Part shown: positions 13,708-17,603 of the stretch, piece after piece | How positions within the stretch are numbered: position 1 is the first letter of the stretch | Layout: each line of letters begins with the position of its first letter | Origin: DASYPQ01 sp041488095 | GTDB lineage: Bacteria > Planctomycetota > UBA1135 > GCA-002686595 | Direction: 5' to 3' | Assembly: GCA_041488095.1 (NCBI GenBank) | Contig: JBGPOP010000056.1 | Location: 1-17,603 of the forward strand | Length of the DNA: 17,603 nucleotides | Notes under the pieces: generated by a model | Databases searched by the model: none | Seen by the model: only the letters and a program-made list of their open reading frames with translations | What the model was told of the DNA's origin: nothing | Made by a program: the position numbers and the translations under genes

Positions 13708-15765
13708 CTACACCCGGGTCGGCGCGAGCAGCATCCGCACGGTCCGCTCGATCCCGTCCGCATCGAGCCCGACCTCGGCGAGCTGCTCCTCGCGCGTCGT
13801 CTTGTGGTCGACGAACCGGTCGGGCACGGCCAGCACCCTCACCCGCGCGGTCGCGTTCGGCATCGAGTTCAAGGCCTCGAGCACGGCCGACCCGAAGCCG
13901 CCCGCGCGCTGGTGCTCCTCGACGGTCACGATCCACTTCGCGGTCTGCGCGTGGCGCGAGAGGAGCTCGAGGTCGAGCGGTTTCGCGAAACGCGCGTCGA
14001 CGACGCCCACCTCGATCCCGCGCCTGTGCAACCGCTCGGCGGCCTCGAGCGCCTGGTTGACGAGCGCGCCGTACGCCCAGATCGCGACCGCATCCCCCTC
14101 CAGCAGGACCTCGGCCTTCCCCGGGACCATCGCGCGCCGTTCGCTGCGGTGGATCCGCTCCGACGCGGGGCAGTTGTCGCGCGGGAAGCGCAGGAAGAAG
14201 GGCCCGTCGTGCTTCAAGCCGAGCTCGAGCATCCTGTCGATGTCGCTCGCGTCGCGCGGCGCGGCCAGCACGACCCCCGGGAACGTGCGCAGGAACGCGA
14301 GATCGAAGACGCCGTTGTGCGTCGGCCCATCCTGGCCGACGAGCCCCGCGCGGTCCAGCGCGAAGACGACCGGCAGGTTCTGCAGCACGACCTCCTGGAA
14401 CACCTGGTCGTAGCCGCGCTGGAGGAAGGTCGAGTAGATGGCCGCGACCGGACGCAGCCCCCCCTTGGCCATCCCGGCCGCCATTGCGGTGGCGTGCTGC
14501 TCGGTGATCCCCGTGTCGTGGAAGCGCGCCGGGTAGCGCTCGCCGAAGGCGTCGAGCCCGGTCCCCGAGGGCATCGCCGCCGTGATCGCGTGGATGCGCA
14601 CGTCGCGCTCGGCGAGGCGAATCAGCGCATCGGCGAAGGCTTTGGTGTACGCCGGGCCTGAAGGCTGCGCCGGAACGCGCGCGACGGGTGTGCTCGCCTG
14701 CGGCTCCTCGAGCGACGGCTCCTTGCCGCGCACGCCTCCCTTGAGCGGCTCCGAGAGACGCAGCGCCGAGGTCGCAGCGGGCTCGACCTTCCTCGCGTCG
14801 CCGCCGGCGTCGGCGGGCTTCTCCGCGGCCTTGACGCCGTGGACGCGCTCGGGGTGCGACGGGGCCTTGGGGTGGCCCTTGCCCTTCTCGGTCAGGATGT
14901 GGAGCAGCACCACCCCGTCGAGCGTGCGCGCGCGCTCGAGGTGCTCGACGAGCAAGAGCACGTCGTGCCCGTCGATCGGGCCGACGTAGGTGACGCCGAG
15001 CTCCTCGAAGATGTGTCCGGGCACCACCGCATGGCGCACGACCTCGCCGATCTGGTCGAGGGCGCGGTCGACGCGCGGGCCGATCACCGGGATCGCCGAG
15101 ATCAGGCTCTGGACCTCCTGGTGCGCGCGCTGCACGAGGCGGTTCGAACGAATGCGCGAGAGGTAGCGGGCCAGCGCCCCGACCGAGCGGCTGATCGACC
15201 ACTCGTTGTCGTTCAGGACGATCAGGAGACGCTCGCCGCTCGCCGCGGCGTGGTTCAGGGCTTCGAAGGCGACACCCGCTCCGAGAGCCGCGTCCCCGAC
15301 CAGCGCGACCACGTGCGGCTGGCTCTCCCCGCGCCCGCGCGCCACGGCCAGCCCGAGCGCGAGCGAGATCGCCGTCCCCGCGTGGCCGGTGTGGAACAGG
15401 TCGTACTCCGACTCGTGCGGGTTCGTGAAGCCGCACAGGCCGCCCGTCTGCCGCAGCGTCGAGAACCGCTCGCGCCGGCCCGTCAGGACCTTGTGGGGAT
15501 AGGCCTGGTGGCTCACGTCGAACACCAGGCGGTCGCGGCGGAAGTCGAAGACGTAGTGGAGGGCCGCCGTGATCTCGACCGTGCCGAGGTTGGAGCCCAG
15601 GTGTCCGCCGGTCCTCTGGATCGAGTCGAGGAGGAAGGCGCGCAGCTCGGAGCACAGTCGCGGCAGCTCGGCCGGCTCGAGGCGCTTGAGATCGAGCGGC
15701 GACCCGATCGTCTCGAGCAGGGATCGATCCACGGCCTGGGATCCCGGGTTCGGCGTCTCTCTCAT
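13708..15765 (-). CDS. dxs: 1-deoxy-D-xylulose-5-phosphate synthase
   Basis: A 685-residue thiamine-diphosphate enzyme making DXP from pyruvate and glyceraldehyde 3-phosphate, the first step of the MEP isoprenoid pathway. Recognisable parts are GGHLGSNLGTVEIT (53-66), DVSHQAYPHK (83-92), the cofactor motif GDAALGAG...NDN (157-187), the domain linker EKGKGHPKAPSHPE, and catalytic Glu422 in HDTGITEQHA (416-425). The cofactor motif begins GDA rather than the textbook GDG. The linker from EKGKG to YTKAF (about 293-377) is some 40 residues longer than in E. coli and is Ala/Pro/Glu/Lys-rich. The ATG at 15765 has AGAGG seven bases upstream. The open frame continues 50 codons further upstream without protein character, so that extension was rejected. 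It follows ispA by 70 bases. Confidence 0.96.
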   Translation of the reverse strand: MRETPNPGSQAVDRSLLETIGSPLDLKRLEPAELPRLCSELRAFLLDSIQRTGGHLGSNLGTVEITAALHYVFDFRRDRLVFDVSHQAYPHKVLTGRRERFSTLRQTGGLCGFTNPHESEYDLFHTGHAGTAISLALGLAVARGRGESQPHVVALVGDAALGAGVAFEALNHAAASGERLLIVLNDNEWSISRSVGALARYLSRIRSNRLVQRAHQEVQSLISAIPVIGPRVDRALDQIGEVVRHAVVPGHIFEELGVTYVGPIDGHDVLLLVEHLERARTLDGVVLLHILTEKGKGHPKAPSHPERVHGVKAAEKPADAGGDARKVEPAATSALRLSEPLKGGVRGKEPSLEEPQASTPVARVPAQPSGPAYTKAFADALIRLAERDVRIHAITAAMPSGTGLDAFGERYPARFHDTGITEQHATAMAAGMAKGGLRPVAAIYSTFLQRGYDQVFQEVVLQNLPVVFALDRAGLVGQDGPTHNGVFDLAFLRTFPGVVLAAPRDASDIDRMLELGLKHDGPFFLRFPRDNCPASERIHRSERRAMVPGKAEVLLEGDAVAIWAYGALVNQALEAAERLHRRGIEVGVVDARFAKPLDLELLSRHAQTAKWIVTVEEHQRAGGFGSAVLEALNSMPNATARVRVLAVPDRFVDHKTTREEQLAEVGLDADGIERTVRMLLAPTRV

Positions 15766-15835
15766 GGCGAAGCCTCTAGTCTGTCGCGGCGCAGGGGGGC
15801 TGGGTAGCGGGAGCCTCCGATCCCCGTTCGACCGC

Positions 15836-16729
15836 TCACCTCGAGCGGGCGAGCACGTGCCCCGCGAGGTCCCAGGCGATGTCCCCCCGCCGGCACGGGA
15901 GCGCCAGGGCGGCATCGCGGGCCAGGTTCCCCAAGCGCTCGGCTTCGGCGCGCGCCGCCTCGATGCCGAGCGCGGCGACGAGCGTCGGCCTGCGCTCGCG
16001 GGCGTCCTTCCCCGGCGTCTTGCCCAGCGTCCGCGCGTCGCCGGTGACGTCGAGGATGTCGTCGGTCGCCTGGAAGCAGCGCCCGAGCGCGAGCCCGTAC
16101 GCGCGTGCCGCCGCGCGCCGTGCCTCGCCGGCCCGCGCCACGATCGCGCCCATCTCCGCGGCCGCGCCGAAGAGCGCCGCGGTCTTCCGGGCGTGGATCT
16201 CCTCGACCTGGCCCCGTTCCGCGGCGCCCGCCTCCGCCGCGAGATCGAGGACCTGCCCGCCGACCATGCCGGCGTGTCCCGCGCCGGACGCGAGCACGCG
16301 CGCGAGGTCGGCGGCGCGATCGCCGCTCTGCGCGAGCAGGCCGAAGGAGAGCGTCAGGAGGGCGTCGCCGGCGAGGATCGCGAGCGCCTCGCCGTAGACC
16401 CGGTGGCAGGTGGGCCGGCCGCGCCGGAGGTCGTCGTCGTCCATGCACGGGAGGTCGTCGTGGACGAGGCTGTAGGCGTGGACGCACTCGACCGCCGCCG
16501 CGGGCAGCGCCGCGGCCTCGTCGTCGCCGCCGTGGTGGAGAGAGAGGAGCCGGACCAGGGCGGGCCGCAGGCGCTTGCCGCCGCCGACGAGCGCGTAGCG
16601 CATCGCCTCGGCCAGGCGCGGCGGCGCTCCGGAGAGCTCGCGGAGCGCGCGCTCGAGCTCCCGGTCGGCCCAGATCCGCGTCTCCTCGAGCCAGGGCTCG
16701 ACGGCGGCCGGCTGGATGCGCGTGCTCAC
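15836..16729 (-). CDS. ispA: Farnesyl/geranyl diphosphate synthase (IspA type)
   Basis: A 297-residue trans-prenyl diphosphate synthase, condensing IPP with allylic diphosphates to farnesyl-type products; length matches the IspA family. GGGKRLRP (49-56), the first aspartate-rich motif DDLPCMDD (91-98), GGQVLDL (157-163) and the second aspartate-rich motif DDILD (223-227) are all present. The two-residue insert within the first Asp-rich motif (DDxxxxD) is the bacterial FPP synthase form. Chain length cannot be assigned with certainty. The GTG start overlaps the xseB stop as GTGA, a translational coupling that fixes the start. The frame stays open far upstream through xseB, but that part is not this protein. 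Confidence 0.95.
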   Translation of the reverse strand: MSTRIQPAAVEPWLEETRIWADRELERALRELSGAPPRLAEAMRYALVGGGKRLRPALVRLLSLHHGGDDEAAALPAAAVECVHAYSLVHDDLPCMDDDDLRRGRPTCHRVYGEALAILAGDALLTLSFGLLAQSGDRAADLARVLASGAGHAGMVGGQVLDLAAEAGAAERGQVEEIHARKTAALFGAAAEMGAIVARAGEARRAAARAYGLALGRCFQATDDILDVTGDARTLGKTPGKDARERRPTLVAALGIEAARAEAERLGNLARDAALALPCRRGDIAWDLAGHVLARSR

Positions 16730-17025
16730 GATTCGCGCGGATCGCGTCGCGCGCGCTCGCCGCGCTCGGCCTGCGCGTCGGGATCGCCGGCGTACGGGAC
16801 GGTCCCGGCCTCGGCGTCGGCCGAGAGCTCCTCGACGCGCTTCTTGAAGCCGTCCAGGAGGTCGCGGCAGCTCTTCAAGAGCTCGACGCCCTCCTGATAG
16901 CGCTCGATCGCGGGCTCGAGAGCGATCTTGCCGGTCTCGAGCTCGGCCACGATCTGCTCCAGGCGCGAGAGGCGCTGATCGAAGGAGCCGGATGTCTCCG
17001 AGGCGGGCTTCTTGGCGGAGGCCAT
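16726..17025 (-). CDS. xseB: Exodeoxyribonuclease VII small subunit
   Basis: A 99-residue protein with the XseB core FDQRLSRLEQIVAELETGKIALEPAIERYQEG at about 15-46, followed by a second helix (LLKSCRDLLDGFKKRVEEL). XseB forms a complex with XseA that degrades single-stranded DNA; xseA is not in this window. The core is normal; about 25 charged C-terminal residues are extra. The ATG at 17025 gives a typical N-terminus; a GTG at 17061 would add 12 residues and lacks support. It is the first gene of the xseB-ispA-dxs-nadK run and is divergent from the cytochrome gene across 52 bases, which must hold both promoters unless transcription comes from further right. Confidence 0.93.
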   Translation of the reverse strand: MASAKKPASETSGSFDQRLSRLEQIVAELETGKIALEPAIERYQEGVELLKSCRDLLDGFKKRVEELSADAEAGTVPYAGDPDAQAERGERARRDPRES

Positions 17026-17077
17026 GGGTGTGAGTGTAGGGATTTCCGCAGGAGCGCGCACCTGCTAGAAGAGCCTC

Positions 17078-17431
17078 ATGATCCGCGCCGCGGCCGCCGC
17101 TCTCGCGCTCGCTCTGGCTTCGTGCGGCGACGGGGCATCCGCGAAATCGGGAGCCGGGAACGGAGCCGATCTCTTCGCGAGCCAGGGCTGCACGACCTGT
17201 CACGGACAGGACGGCGCGGGCACGGAGCTCGGGCCGACGCTGCAGGGCAAGAAGAGCTTCTGGACACGGGAGAAGATCTCCGAGTACCTGCGCAACCCGG
17301 TCGCCTACGCGGAGAAGGACGCGCGACTCTCCGAGCAGGCTCGACGGTACACGTTCCCGATGCAGCCGTTCGACAAGCTGACAACGGACGAGATGTCGGC
17401 CCTCGCCGAGCACGTTCTCGCGCTGCCCTGA
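17078..17431 (+). CDS. Small c-type cytochrome, predicted lipoprotein
   Basis: A 117-residue exported monohaem cytochrome c. The signal peptide is short and Ala/Leu-rich, ending in LALASC with Cys16 as likely lipid attachment site, followed by a Gly/Ser/Ala tether. The haem site is CTTCH (38-42), and Met95 in the sequence FPMQPF is the likely sixth ligand. The rest (REKISEYLRNPVAYAEKDARLS, TTDEMSALAEHVLAL) is typical of class I cytochromes. AGAAGAG lies four bases before the ATG. It would carry electrons at the outer face of a membrane; the donor and acceptor are not shown. It is the only CxxCH protein in the window, far from the PuuD-like gene. A long perfect hairpin lies 28 bases past its stop. 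Confidence 0.9.
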   Translation: MIRAAAAALALALASCGDGASAKSGAGNGADLFASQGCTTCHGQDGAGTELGPTLQGKKSFWTREKISEYLRNPVAYAEKDARLSEQARRYTFPMQPFDKLTTDEMSALAEHVLALP

Positions 17432-17459
17432 GGACCACGCTCCGCTTCGCCCAACTTGA

Positions 17460-17509
17460 ATTCGTGTTTCGCGGCTCCGGCGTCCGCGCCGGAGCCGCGA
17501 AACACGAAT
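17460..17509. repeat. Perfect 23-bp inverted repeat with UCCG loop
   Basis: The left arm 17460-17482 (begins ATTCGTGTTTCG) is exactly complementary to the right arm 17487-17509, with TCCG between them. UCCG belongs to the UNCG class of stable RNA loops, although here it is closed by G-C. It lies just after the cytochrome c gene and could end its transcript, but no T-run follows on the plus strand. It could also be a copy of a dispersed palindromic element. Confidence 0.85.
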
Positions 17510-17603
17510 CCGGCGGCCGGGGGCACTCCGGGCGCCGGGCGGGTGGGCGGTGCGCCGCGGCTGCCGGTGCGTGCGCGTGCGGCCCCGCAGGAGAAGACAC
17601 ATC

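Noticed and set aside
15766..15915. A 50-codon N-terminal extension of dxs
   Set aside because: It overlaps the end of ispA in another frame and looks like random Arg/Pro/Ser sequence. The ATG at 15765 has a ribosome binding site and a normal Dxs N-terminus.
16730..17602. A long N-terminal extension of the ispA frame
   Set aside because: It passes through xseB and opposite the cytochrome gene, and the GTGA overlap with the xseB stop gives a normal IspA start.
17432..17603. A coding start at the right edge
   Set aside because: An AGGAG-like sequence occurs near 17589, but no start codon falls within the window after it, so no gene can be called.

Overview
This is a mostly high-GC chromosomal segment with a conventional bacterial housekeeping core and a compositionally different left end. 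Hand counts of sampled 60-base lines give about 50% GC at 361-420, 58% at 1561-1620 and 78% at 12301-12360. The best guess for the host is a high-GC Planctomycetota-like bacterium. The reasons are a GDA rather than GDG thiamine-diphosphate motif in Dxs, a PuuD-type membrane protein beside a cupredoxin/transthyretin-type lipoprotein, a DUF2807 lipoprotein, and a single-permease Lol-type exporter. This is an inference; no 16S rRNA or marker tree is available here.

Left end (1-2640): two convergent genes without recognisable function, a small protein made of 23-residue glycine-rich repeats (129-839, +) and a helical 407-residue unknown (960-2183, -). They have lower GC than the rest and lie on the 3' side of a tRNA-Arg(TCG) gene (2564-2640, -), the arrangement expected of an island next to a tRNA attachment site. 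No integrase or convincing att repeat is visible.

Redox/envelope block (2823-6035): a lipoprotein combining a cupredoxin-like copper site with a carboxypeptidase-regulatory-like domain, then (behind its own candidate promoter) a multi-pass membrane protein equivalent to the N-terminal part of urate hydroxylase PuuD without its cytochrome c tail, then an overlapping SAM-dependent methyltransferase. A DUF2807 lipoprotein on the opposite strand overlaps the methyltransferase tail to tail.

Translation block (6098-10427): leuS (-), tRNA-Ala(GGC) (+) and lysS (+), with leuS and the tRNA/lysS unit firing apart from a 116-bp region. lysS is followed closely by a LolC/E-type permease and a LolD-type ATPase (10443-12606), probably one operon. 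Three predicted lipoproteins in the window are plausible clients of that exporter.

Right block (12646-17025, minus strand): xseB-ispA-dxs-nadK, a classic exonuclease VII/isoprenoid cluster extended with NAD kinase. The xseB/ispA pair overlaps by GTGA. Divergent from it is a small lipoprotein-type cytochrome c (17078-17431), followed by a perfect 23-bp inverted repeat with a UCCG loop. No insertion sequence, CRISPR array, rRNA or phage gene was seen. The most unusual material is the left low-GC pair, the PuuD-like/cupredoxin pair and the long perfect hairpin.
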